Part shown: piece by piece, positions 1 through 7,725 of the stretch
Layout: each line of letters begins with the position of its first letter
Position numbering within the stretch: position 1 is the stretch's first letter
Assembly: GCF_000416965.1 (NCBI RefSeq)
Contig: NZ_ATCL01000022.1
Coordinates: 278,452 to 342,451 of the forward strand
Reading direction: 5' to 3'
Length of the DNA: 64,000 bases
Origin: Exiguobacterium chiriqhucha RW-2
Lineage (GTDB): Bacteria; Bacillota; Bacilli; Exiguobacteriales; Exiguobacteriaceae
Made by a program: the position numbers and the translations under genes
Notes under the pieces: model-generated
Told to the model about the DNA's origin: nothing
The model's database searches: none
Seen by the model: only the letters and a program-made list of their open reading frames with translations

Positions 1-1356
1 ATTATGCTCGTCATGACGCTCGTGCTCGTCTTGCTCGTGAGCGTCCTGTCGTACGGAACGTACCGCTATTACTATGAATATGAATCAGAGGCACTACTCA
101 GCCATGCGACGACGAGCGCCTATCTGTATCCACAGGCGCAAGTCGGATTCGAGACACCGAGCGCGTTCTCGGTGCTCGTTCGGACGTTCGGCTATCCCGG
201 TACCGATTTGACGATTGTCGACCGGACCGGTCAAATCATCAAAACGACGGGACAGCGGGCGCAACAGGCGGCCTTTTCGACCGAACAGTTGCAAGATCTC
301 GCTCGAGGCGAGTCCGTCGTCCAAGACTACGATGCCGATGGGAATCACTATTTGTCGGTGACGAGTCCAATCATCACGGAAGAGACGAGTGAATTCGCCA
401 TCAGCTTCACGCGGCCGCTCGCCGACCTTGACACGTTGATTCGCGAGATTTGGATGGCTGTCGTCATGATTGGCGTCTTGATTTGGTTGGTCGCGCTCTA
501 TGCTGTCATTCGGATTGCAGACCGCTTCGTGCGACCGATTCGAGACATCATTGAGACGGCCGATGAGATGGCGCAAGGTGATTTCGATGTTGAAGTCTAT
601 TCCAATGAAAAACATGAGCTCGGGGCACTGGCCCGGACGCTCACATATTTAGGTGCGAAAGTCCAGCAGCACCAGTCGACGCGGAATGAATTTCTATCCA
701 ACGTGTCGCACGAATTGCGGACACCGCTCACTTCGATTAAAGGGTGGACGGAGACGATTCGAGGCGGGGACGAGAAAGTGTCGGACGAGACTGAGCTCGG
801 TTTGAGCATCATCCATTCGGAGACGGAGCGGATGATCGGGCTCGTCGAGCAGCTGCTCGATTACACGAAGATTGAAGAGAGCCGGCTCGTCTTGTATCGG
901 CAAGAACTTGATCTCGTGTCGTTGTTACGGAAAGTGACGATTCAATTGAAACAGTCGCTCGAAGACAAACAGATTACGCTCATTGAGCGATATCCGCAAA
1001 AGTCGATCGGATTGTTCGATGAGAACCGGCTGAAGCAAGTGTTTTTAAACTTGCTCGAGAACGCCATCCGCTTCTCGCCAGAAGGTGGGACGTTGACGGT
1101 ACGGTTCGTGCAATCGGAGCGAGTCGCGTTCATCTCAATTATTGACGAGGGACCTGGTATTTCACGGGAACACTTGCAACGCATCACTGAAATGTTCTAT
1201 CAGGCGCAAGTGACGAAAGGGAGCAGCGGGCTCGGCCTGGCGATTGCTAAGGAGTTAATCGAGGCCCACGAAGGAAAGCTCGTCATCGAAAGTGAGATCG
1301 GTCATGGGACGACGGTGACCGTTCTCTTACCGCTCGACCCGAGCGAACTGCATTAA
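1..1356 (+). CDS. Sensor histidine kinase (5' end cut by window)
   Basis: Membrane two-component sensor kinase. The frame is open from base 1 and the first visible Met (base 4) lies inside the first membrane helix, so the true start is probably upstream. Visible order: TM1 (residues about 1-18), extracytoplasmic sensor region (about 20-145), TM2 (about 148-170), HAMP linker (about 171-222), HisKA dimerisation/phosphoacceptor domain with SHELRTPLTSIKGW (His about 236), then an HATPase_c domain with N box (LLENAIRFSP), DEGPGI and GLGLAIAKELIE. The partner response regulator would be expected just upstream, outside the window. Signal unknown. The kinase call is secure; the start is not. Confidence 0.9.
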   Translation: MMLVMTLVLVLLVSVLSYGTYRYYYEYESEALLSHATTSAYLYPQAQVGFETPSAFSVLVRTFGYPGTDLTIVDRTGQIIKTTGQRAQQAAFSTEQLQDLARGESVVQDYDADGNHYLSVTSPIITEETSEFAISFTRPLADLDTLIREIWMAVVMIGVLIWLVALYAVIRIADRFVRPIRDIIETADEMAQGDFDVEVYSNEKHELGALARTLTYLGAKVQQHQSTRNEFLSNVSHELRTPLTSIKGWTETIRGGDEKVSDETELGLSIIHSETERMIGLVEQLLDYTKIEESRLVLYRQELDLVSLLRKVTIQLKQSLEDKQITLIERYPQKSIGLFDENRLKQVFLNLLENAIRFSPEGGTLTVRFVQSERVAFISIIDEGPGISREHLQRITEMFYQAQVTKGSSGLGLAIAKELIEAHEGKLVIESEIGHGTTVTVLLPLDPSELH

Positions 1357-1420
1357 AAGGGTTAAACCTTCCGAATTCAGGATACATGTAATTGTATGTA
1401 GAATGAGGGAGGTTTTTTTC

Positions 1421-1786
1421 ATGGCAACGAAATCATTGAAGCCATTGTCAGGTAGTCCGAACGCCGTCTCGACCGAAACGACAATCGAAGCGCTACGCAT
1501 GGAGCCGCTCTCATACGGGCGAGACCGCGCCGAGAGCAGCGAGACAATCAAGATGGTGATGGGGCAACTGCCTCGGACCGAGCTCGTCAAGGAGACGGAG
1601 GACACGCTCCATTATGTCGTCACGACGAAACTGATGCGCTTTAAGGATGACGTCGAATTTCGATTCGACGATGAGACGAAACAAATTCACTTCCGCTCGG
1701 CATCACGACTCGGTCACTCTGACTTTGGGGTGAACCGGAAACGGATGCAAGACGTGAGTGAACGCTATCGGAGGTTGATGAGATGA
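1421..1786 (+). CDS. DUF1499-family protein
   Basis: About 121 residues. The start is the ATG at 1421, which follows GAGGGAGG at a good distance; an upstream in-frame Met has no ribosome binding site. The sequence (ETIKMVMGQLPRTELVKETE ... DDVEFRFDDETKQIHFRSAS ... RMQDVSERYRRLM) matches the DUF1499 pattern: a short beta-rich protein with a conserved C-terminal RSASRxGxxDFGVNRxR stretch. Function is unknown. Its stop overlaps the start of the downstream flavoprotein by four bases (ATGA), so the two are probably translated together. Confidence 0.72.
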   Translation: MATKSLKPLSGSPNAVSTETTIEALRMEPLSYGRDRAESSETIKMVMGQLPRTELVKETEDTLHYVVTTKLMRFKDDVEFRFDDETKQIHFRSASRLGHSDFGVNRKRMQDVSERYRRLMR

Positions 1787-3207
1787 AGGATTATCAATTG
1801 ATTGTGATTGGTGGGGGTGCGGCCGGAATGACGGTCGCGGCCGGTGCCGCAAATTTAGGGGCGAAAGTCGCTTTAATCGAAAAGAAAAAACACCTGGGTG
1901 GAGACTGTCTTCACGTCGGCTGTGTCCCGTCGAAAGCGCTGATCGCCGCCTCGAAAGAAGCGAGCAGCATGATGCAAGCTGCCCGAGTACTCGGAGCCGA
2001 GTTTGACGGCCGCGACCATTACCAGACGACGAAAGCACGCGTCGACCGTGCCCGTGCCATCATTCAAGATCATGATGGGACGGAACGTTTCGAAAAACTT
2101 GGGGTCGACGTGTATATCGGCGAGGCCTCGTTCCAAAGCCCATACGAACTCAAAGTCGGTGACGATTTACTGATTGGGAAGAAATTCGTCATCGCGACCG
2201 GCTCGCAACCGACCATACCGCCGATTGACGGCTTGGACGACGTGCCATACTTAACGAATGAGCAAGTGTTTGAAGAAGAGACGTTGCCGGAGAGCATCAT
2301 CGTCATCGGGGCCGGGACGATCGGTCTCGAACTCGCCCAGTCGTTCGCTCGTCTCGGTAGCCAAGTGACCGTGCTCGAGGCACAGGATACGTTTTTACCG
2401 CGAGAAGACGAGTCGGTGAGCAAGTTGCTCCGTTCGCAGCTCGAGATGGCGATGCGCCTTAAAATCGGCATCAACATCAATCAAGTCTCGGAAGTCGAGG
2501 GACGCGTTCACGTCACCGGCGAAATCGATGGCGAAACGGTCACGTACGAGGCGGACAAGCTGCTCGTGGCGACAGGACGGAAACCGAGAATCGATGAGCT
2601 TCGACTCGACCGGGCTCACGTCCACGTCAAAGACGGATTCGTCGACGTCACGTCGACGTACCGCACGTCACAACCTCATATCTTTGCGATTGGCGATACG
2701 ATTAAGACGTTACCGTTCACGCACGCAGCTGGCGAGGAAGGAAAAGCGGTCGTGGCCAACGCCTTGTTCGGACTTTGGAACAAGGTCGACTACACGAAGA
2801 TGCCGTGGATCACGTTCACGGAACCGGAAGTGTTCCACGTCGGCATGACCGAAGCTGAGGCACGGGAGCGTCATGGTGACGATGTCGAGGTGTTTGAAGC
2901 GAAACTGTCCGAGGTCGACCGCTTCGTCGCCGACCGACAAGAGACAGGTTTCGTCAAAATTATCACGCGCAAGAACGGCAAAATCATCGGCGGTCACGCC
3001 ATCGGTATGACGGCCGGGGATTGGATGCAAATCGTCGTCTATGCGATGCAACGAGGCGATAAAATCGGCAAGCTGTCCCGCATGATTTATCCGTACCCGT
3101 CGCGAAGCGAGGCCGTGAAAAAAGTGGCCGACCTTTACTGGCGGAAACGCTTGTTCAACAGCCCGCTCACGGATTTGTCACGCAAGTACTTCGAATGGAC
3201 CCGATAA
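1783..3207 (+). CDS. Mercuric-reductase-like FAD/NAD(P) disulfide oxidoreductase
   Basis: Flavin disulfide reductase of 474 residues. N-terminal FAD-binding GGGAAGMTVAAGAA, redox-active pair in GGDCLHVGCVPSK (CxxxxC, as in MerA and dihydrolipoamide dehydrogenase), a second nucleotide-binding GAGTIGLELAQSFARLG for NAD(P)H, the FAIGD FAD motif near residue 305, and a C-terminal dimerisation domain. It lacks the N-terminal heavy-metal domain and C-terminal Cys pair of true MerA, and the usual HPT catalytic motif reads YPYPSRSE. It is therefore one of the MerA-like oxidoreductases of unknown substrate. Coupled to the DUF1499 gene by an ATGA overlap. Confidence 0.85.
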   Translation: MKDYQLIVIGGGAAGMTVAAGAANLGAKVALIEKKKHLGGDCLHVGCVPSKALIAASKEASSMMQAARVLGAEFDGRDHYQTTKARVDRARAIIQDHDGTERFEKLGVDVYIGEASFQSPYELKVGDDLLIGKKFVIATGSQPTIPPIDGLDDVPYLTNEQVFEEETLPESIIVIGAGTIGLELAQSFARLGSQVTVLEAQDTFLPREDESVSKLLRSQLEMAMRLKIGININQVSEVEGRVHVTGEIDGETVTYEADKLLVATGRKPRIDELRLDRAHVHVKDGFVDVTSTYRTSQPHIFAIGDTIKTLPFTHAAGEEGKAVVANALFGLWNKVDYTKMPWITFTEPEVFHVGMTEAEARERHGDDVEVFEAKLSEVDRFVADRQETGFVKIITRKNGKIIGGHAIGMTAGDWMQIVVYAMQRGDKIGKLSRMIYPYPSRSEAVKKVADLYWRKRLFNSPLTDLSRKYFEWTR

Positions 3208-3208
3208 C

Positions 3209-3242
3209 GAAAAATCCCACTCTCAACAGAGTGGGATTTTTT
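3209..3242. terminator. Bidirectional terminator
   Basis: Hairpin AAAATCCCACTC/GAGTGGGATTTT with U-runs in both directions, between the convergent flavoprotein gene and motB. Confidence 0.9.
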
Positions 3243-4017
3243 ATGGCAAGACGATTGTTTCGAGCATCTTCGGTGAGCCTTCTGATAAATCGACGAGTGG
3301 TTTAATCAACACTTCGACGCGGCGGTTTTTCGAGCGCCCTGCTTCGGTGTCGTTCGTCGCAATCGGTTTGTATTCTCCGTAACTGGCAAGCGTGAATTGT
3401 CCGGGATTCAAAGCATCGTTCGTCAACAGGCCGCGCATGAAAGCCGTGGCCCGGGCTGAACTGAGTTCCCAGTTCGACGGGAACCGGGCCGTGTTGATCG
3501 GGATGTTATCGGTGTGACCCGATACGACAATCTCACGGTTACCGGCTTTTTCCAGGATACCGCTAATCGAGCCGGCCACCGTTCTAGCCTCGGCGTCAAG
3601 CGTCGCTTCCCCCATACTGAACAAGGCTCGGTCTTGAATCGTCAAAACGAGACCGCTCGAGTTGATGGTCGCTTCAATCTCTTGTTCGAGCCCGTTCTTT
3701 TTGATGTATTGATTGACCTCTTCTTTTAACTCATCCAGTTTGGCGAGCTCATATGTCCGAGGATTCGCTGTCGTATCTGTCTTGTTCGTACGGCTGATGT
3801 CACTGTTCGAGGCGGTCGACGCTTGGAACACGCTCGTCCCGCCAGAGAACACTTGATTAAAGGATTGAGACATTTTCTCGAGCTTCGTCTGGTCGATGTT
3901 ACTCGAGGCGAACAAGACGATGAAGAGGGCGAGTAAGAGCGTCAATAAATCGGCGTAAGGGATTAACCAACCTTCCGGGATATGTTCCTCATGATCATGC
4001 TTCTTTTTGCGCTTCAT
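3241..4017 (-). CDS. motB: Flagellar motor stator protein MotB
   Basis: Peptidoglycan-anchored half of the flagellar stator, 258 residues. A basic N terminus is followed by the single TM helix WLIPYADLLTLLLALFIVLF with the ion-binding Asp at about residue 23, a plug/linker region, and a C-terminal OmpA-like domain (about 135-245) with VSGHTDNIPI and GRSKNRRVEV. Overlaps the end of motA by 23 bases, so the stator pair is translationally coupled. It resembles B. subtilis MotB (proton-type) more than MotS, from the PYADLLTLLLALFIVLFASS stretch; ion specificity is an inference. Confidence 0.95.
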   Translation of the reverse strand: MKRKKKHDHEEHIPEGWLIPYADLLTLLLALFIVLFASSNIDQTKLEKMSQSFNQVFSGGTSVFQASTASNSDISRTNKTDTTANPRTYELAKLDELKEEVNQYIKKNGLEQEIEATINSSGLVLTIQDRALFSMGEATLDAEARTVAGSISGILEKAGNREIVVSGHTDNIPINTARFPSNWELSSARATAFMRGLLTNDALNPGQFTLASYGEYKPIATNDTEAGRSKNRRVEVLIKPLVDLSEGSPKMLETIVLP

Positions 4018-4777
4018 AGTCGGCTCGCTCCTTTGGAGACAAATACACAGACAATTTATCTTCTAACGTCTTCGGAGACTCCCCACTTTGAATCGAGAGA
4101 ATCCCTTCAATCATCATCTCTTTGATGATGACCTCGCTCTTCGAATACTGCTTTAATTTATTGGCGAACGGGAACCAGAGGACGTATCCTGTGAAAATCC
4201 CGAACAACGTCGCGACGAACGCGGCTGAAATCGCGTGACCGAGCTTTTCGATATCAGACAAATCTTTTAGGGCCGCAATCAAACCGATAACGGCTCCAAG
4301 AACGCCGAGTGTCGGCGCGTACGTGCCGGCTTGTGTAAAGATGTCCGAGTTCGCTTTATGGCGTTGCTCCATGTTCTCGATATCGCGCGACATGACCTCG
4401 GCGATATATTCGGATGGTTGGCCGTCGATGACCATCATCATCCCTTGTTTCAAGAACGGCTCTTCAACTTGTTCGAGCGCTGTCTCAAGCGACAGGAGTC
4501 CTTCTTTACGCGCTTGCGTCGACAAGTCGACGAACTGTGTCAACAGCCCGGATTTACTTGGTAACTCCTGCTTTTTGAAGAGAATTCCGAACAACTTCGG
4601 TACGTTTTGCAGCTGTTCTTTGGAAACGGCGATACTGACCGCGGCCGCTGTCCCGACAAAAATAATGACGAGTGCTGCCGGGTTGATGAGCGGGGCAATC
4701 CCGGCTCCTTTCAATACCATCCCTCCGACGAGGGTGAGGAACCCAAGTATGAGTCCTACTAACGTGACGACATCCAT
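3995..4777 (-). CDS. motA: Flagellar motor stator protein MotA
   Basis: Four-TM stator subunit, about 260 residues, that forms the ion channel with MotB and pushes on FliG. Recognisable by GMVLKGAGIAPLINPAALV near the N terminus, TQAGTYAPTLGVLGAVIGLI and HAISAAFVATLFGIFTGYVL. I prefer the ATG at 4777, preceded by AAAGGTGG at about 11 bases; an in-frame GTG at 4792 overlaps that ribosome binding site and would add MENID. First gene of a motA-motB unit; a terminator lies just upstream. Confidence 0.95.
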   Translation of the reverse strand: MDVVTLVGLILGFLTLVGGMVLKGAGIAPLINPAALVIIFVGTAAAVSIAVSKEQLQNVPKLFGILFKKQELPSKSGLLTQFVDLSTQARKEGLLSLETALEQVEEPFLKQGMMMVIDGQPSEYIAEVMSRDIENMEQRHKANSDIFTQAGTYAPTLGVLGAVIGLIAALKDLSDIEKLGHAISAAFVATLFGIFTGYVLWFPFANKLKQYSKSEVIIKEMMIEGILSIQSGESPKTLEDKLSVYLSPKERADYEAQKEA

Positions 4778-4815
4778 GTCTATGTTTTCCACCTTTCTAA
4801 AAAAAATCAGGAGAC

Positions 4816-4847
4816 AAAAAAAGCGAGAGACTTAACTCGTCTCCCGC
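4816..4847 (-). terminator. Terminator of the small upstream gene
   Basis: On the minus strand GCGGGAGAC/GTCTCTCGC hairpin followed by seven T, separating the small gene at 4865-5104 from motA. Confidence 0.85.
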
Positions 4848-4864
4848 AAATGCGTTCCCGATGG

Positions 4865-5104
4865 TTAAGCGCCGTTTTCGTCAATCAGCATTTGGATGCT
4901 GATATTTCGTTCTTCACGCTCTATATCGGTTAACACGTCGTATTTTTTTAATAATGCGTACAATTGATTCACAACTTCTTGATCAAGTGACCAATGTAGC
5001 AGTTCTTCGAGCTGGAAATAAAGATGGGCGGGCATGCATTGTGACTGACGCTCCAACCTTCGCGAGACATCCGTTAGCGAATGATCTACCGTACTAGGGT
5101 CCAC
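4865..5104 (-). CDS. Small hypothetical protein
   Basis: About 79 residues, acidic, mostly helical by eye (RRLERQSQ, LEELLHWSLDQEVVNQLYALLKKYDVL), no membrane segment and no recognised family. The start is uncertain. A strong GAGGAGG lies 12 bases before an in-frame GTG at 5104, which I use; an ATG at 5128 lies upstream of that motif and would add eight residues. It is followed by its own terminator, so it is a separate unit from motAB. Confidence 0.55.
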   Translation of the reverse strand: MDPSTVDHSLTDVSRRLERQSQCMPAHLYFQLEELLHWSLDQEVVNQLYALLKKYDVLTDIEREERNISIQMLIDENGA

Positions 5105-5257
5105 GGTTTCATTCAACCTCCTCAACATTCATAAAGTCTATCTCTCATATTACCAAAAAATCTGGCAAACAGTTAGCGATACATTTTTCTAGTTGGCAAT
5201 TTTATAAGTGAGGAGTAATATGAGCCTTAGAAAACTTGATTTGAAGGAGATAGCGAG

Positions 5258-6637
5258 ATGCGACATCGATTGACCGTACGGGAATTGCGCATAAAACGAA
5301 TTGAGGCGCTTTACCGGCTCGTGTTTGAAAAGCCGGCCCGTTTTATCGCGACAGGCTTTTTGCTCGCCATTTTTTTAGGGGCGACGTTACTCTATATGCC
5401 GTTCGCACAGACACAGCCCGTGTCCTGGATTGATTGTCTGTTTATCGCGACGTCGGCCGGAACGGTGACCGGATTATCGACAATTGATATTGGGACTTCC
5501 TTTAATACGTTCGGTGAGCTCGTCATCGTCGCCTTGATTCAAATCGGCGGTTTAGGTTTTATGACGGTCGCGCTCATGCTGCTTAGTGTGCTCGGAAAGA
5601 AAATCGGTTTAAAGCAGCGCATCTTGCTCCAAGAATCACTCAACTTGTCGGGACCCGGCGGCACGGTCCGTCTCGTCCGCAACATCGTCTTCACGACGCT
5701 CATCGTCCAGTTTCTCGGCATGTTGTTTTTGACGGTCGAACTGTACAGCACCGGTGAGTATCGCTTTGGTGAGGCGCTGTATTATGGCTTTTTCCACGCG
5801 GTCTCAGCGTTTAACAACGCCGGGTTCGCCCTATGGCCGGACAATTTGATGCAGTTCGAGCAGAACACGGCCATCGTCATCACGATCGCTGTGCTGCTCA
5901 TGATTGGGGGTCTCGGCTTCACGACTATCGCGGATGCGACCGAGGTGAAACGTTGGAAACGCCTCGCCCTCCATTCGAAAATCATGATTGCCTCGCTCGT
6001 CATCGTCAACGGGATTGCCTGGTTCTCGCTCATGTTGTTTGAGTGGGTATCGAATGAGGGCGGACTGTATGGCCGTCCGTTCGGAGAAGCGATGCACGTC
6101 ACCTTCTTCCAGGCTGTGACGACACGGACCGCAGGCTTCAATACAATCGACCTCACGACGATGGCGCCGATTTCAATCGGGGTCGTCTTGATTCTCATGT
6201 ATATCGGTGCTGGAGCCGCCTCGACTGGGTCTGGGATTAAAGTGACGACCGTAGCCGTCATCTTGGCCGATATGTGGGCGTTCATCGTCGGGAAAAAAGA
6301 GACGGTCATCCTCGAGCGGACGATTGACGCGTTCCAAATTAAAAAAGCGTACATCGTGGCTATTACGAGTTTCTTCTTCATCTTATTGATTACCGCACTG
6401 ACTATCTTGACAAACGGTCACATTCCGGCGACGGCACTCTTGTTTGAGACAGTCTCGGCCTTCGGGACGGTCGGGTTATCACTCGGGATCACGGCAGAAC
6501 TGAACGATGCAGGTAAGAGTTTTATCATGTTCATGATGTTGCTCGGTCGTGTCGGCTCGTTGACGATCCTCTTCACGGTCGCACGCCAGATGGACCGGAA
6601 GATTCGCTATCCAAAAGAGAAGTTGTTAATCGGATGA
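5258..6637 (+). CDS. KtrB/KtrD-type potassium transporter, membrane subunit
   Basis: Trk/Ktr/HKT-superfamily K+ channel-like transporter of 459 residues. Four repeats of M1-P-M2 type each carry a selectivity-filter segment: TSAGTVTGLST, SAFNNAGFALW, TTRTAGFNTID and SAFGTVGLSLG, so all four filter glycines are present. Length matches B. subtilis KtrB/KtrD (about 445-450). The cytoplasmic RCK regulator (KtrA/KtrC) that normally gates it is not adjacent, as for the KtrD/KtrC pair in B. subtilis. Preceded by GAAGGAGA and followed by a shared terminator. Which of KtrB or KtrD it corresponds to cannot be settled here. Confidence 0.93.
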   Translation: MRHRLTVRELRIKRIEALYRLVFEKPARFIATGFLLAIFLGATLLYMPFAQTQPVSWIDCLFIATSAGTVTGLSTIDIGTSFNTFGELVIVALIQIGGLGFMTVALMLLSVLGKKIGLKQRILLQESLNLSGPGGTVRLVRNIVFTTLIVQFLGMLFLTVELYSTGEYRFGEALYYGFFHAVSAFNNAGFALWPDNLMQFEQNTAIVITIAVLLMIGGLGFTTIADATEVKRWKRLALHSKIMIASLVIVNGIAWFSLMLFEWVSNEGGLYGRPFGEAMHVTFFQAVTTRTAGFNTIDLTTMAPISIGVVLILMYIGAGAASTGSGIKVTTVAVILADMWAFIVGKKETVILERTIDAFQIKKAYIVAITSFFFILLITALTILTNGHIPATALLFETVSAFGTVGLSLGITAELNDAGKSFIMFMMLLGRVGSLTILFTVARQMDRKIRYPKEKLLIG

Positions 6638-6672
6638 CACACAAAAAGCCCTGATCAGGGCTTTTTGTGTGT
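6637..6672. terminator. Bidirectional terminator, perfect 36-bp palindrome
   Basis: ACACACAAAAAGCCCTGA and its exact complement; A/T tracts on both arms serve the convergent ktr and SDR genes, and it runs into the SDR stop region. Confidence 0.9.
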
Positions 6673-7725
6673 CTCGTAATAGGCAACGACTTTTGGCAGA
6701 TAGTCCTTTAAATCCGGACAGACGATCTCAGTGCCGCTCAGTGCGCGGAGCGTCTGTGTCGTATCGAAATGGACTTGATGCTTAAAGTAGGCGAGCAGCT
6801 CGCGCGGAACGCCGTAACGTTCCGACAGGTGTAGCGCCGAGAATCCGGTCTCCGCGATCGCATGAGGAATCGTCCCGCGTGGAGGGCGACCGAACATCTC
6901 TTCATGAATCATGCGGTACACTTCGCGGGCCCCGTGTGGAAACGGGTCGGTCAAATGGAACGTCCGCTTCAAACCGACCGGAGCGTGGGCGAGGTAAGCA
7001 GTCGCCTCGACGACGTAATCATACGGGACGAGGTTCACCTCGATATTCTGTCGTCCAATGTAAGGCAGCGGGGCGCCTTGACGAAGTTGGTCCATCAGCT
7101 TCAAGACGAAATAGACCCCGTCAAACTTCTTCGTCTCGCCGGTCTCGCTATGGCCGATGACGATGCCGGGACGAATGATGGTCACCGGCATCGAGCCGAG
7201 CTCGCGCGAGACGATGGCCTCGGCCTCATACTTCGTCGCCTCGTAATGGTTTTTAAAACGGACGCGGTGCCATAACTCGTTCTCATAAACGGTCCCTTGA
7301 CGGCGTCCAGACACATAGGCGGTGCTGAAGTAGACGTACCGCTTTAAATAGGGTGCCCGTTTCGCCAATGAGGTGATGTGTTTCGTCCCGAGCAAGTTGA
7401 TGCGATACCCGACGTCATACGGGATGCTCAAGTCATAGGCGGCCGCCAAATGGAAGACGTAATTCACTTCGCGCTCGATGACGGAGCGCATGATCGGGTC
7501 GAGCACGACTTCAGGTAGCGTGATATCGGCCTCGACGAGCACGAGCTGATCATCTCGTAACGACGTCGCTTCCAACAGCTCTTGTTTTAAAGCGAATGCC
7601 CCGGAACGTTCGGTCGGGAGGTGGAGTGCGTAAATCGTCCCGATCTGATTCGGCAATGACGCGAGGTGCGTGATCATCTTTCCGGCTAAAAAGCCGGGGA
7701 AACCGGTGAAAGCGTAATGGTTCAT
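6655..7725 (-). CDS. Extended SDR, thioester-reductase-like (NAD_binding_4)
   Basis: NAD(P)-dependent reductase of 356 residues. N-terminal Rossmann motif TGFPGFLAGKMITHL, adenine-pocket EADIT, VFHLAAAYDL, and the YEATKYEAE stretch carrying the YxxxK catalytic pair. The family (fatty acyl-CoA reductase / male-sterility type, thioester reductase domains) reduces acyl thioesters to aldehydes or alcohols, but bacterial stand-alone members are mostly uncharacterised. Its start overlaps the stop of the upstream sensor kinase by four bases (ATGA), so the pair is co-translated. A substrate linked to whatever the kinase senses is inference only. Confidence 0.82.
   Translation of the reverse strand: MNHYAFTGFPGFLAGKMITHLASLPNQIGTIYALHLPTERSGAFALKQELLEATSLRDDQLVLVEADITLPEVVLDPIMRSVIEREVNYVFHLAAAYDLSIPYDVGYRINLLGTKHITSLAKRAPYLKRYVYFSTAYVSGRRQGTVYENELWHRVRFKNHYEATKYEAEAIVSRELGSMPVTIIRPGIVIGHSETGETKKFDGVYFVLKLMDQLRQGAPLPYIGRQNIEVNLVPYDYVVEATAYLAHAPVGLKRTFHLTDPFPHGAREVYRMIHEEMFGRPPRGTIPHAIAETGFSALHLSERYGVPRELLAYFKHQVHFDTTQTLRALSGTEIVCPDLKDYLPKVVAYYETHKKP

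Noticed and set aside
1783..3207. merA or lpd as gene name
   Set aside because: No heavy-metal domain or C-terminal Cys pair for MerA, no pyruvate dehydrogenase context and no HPT motif for Lpd.
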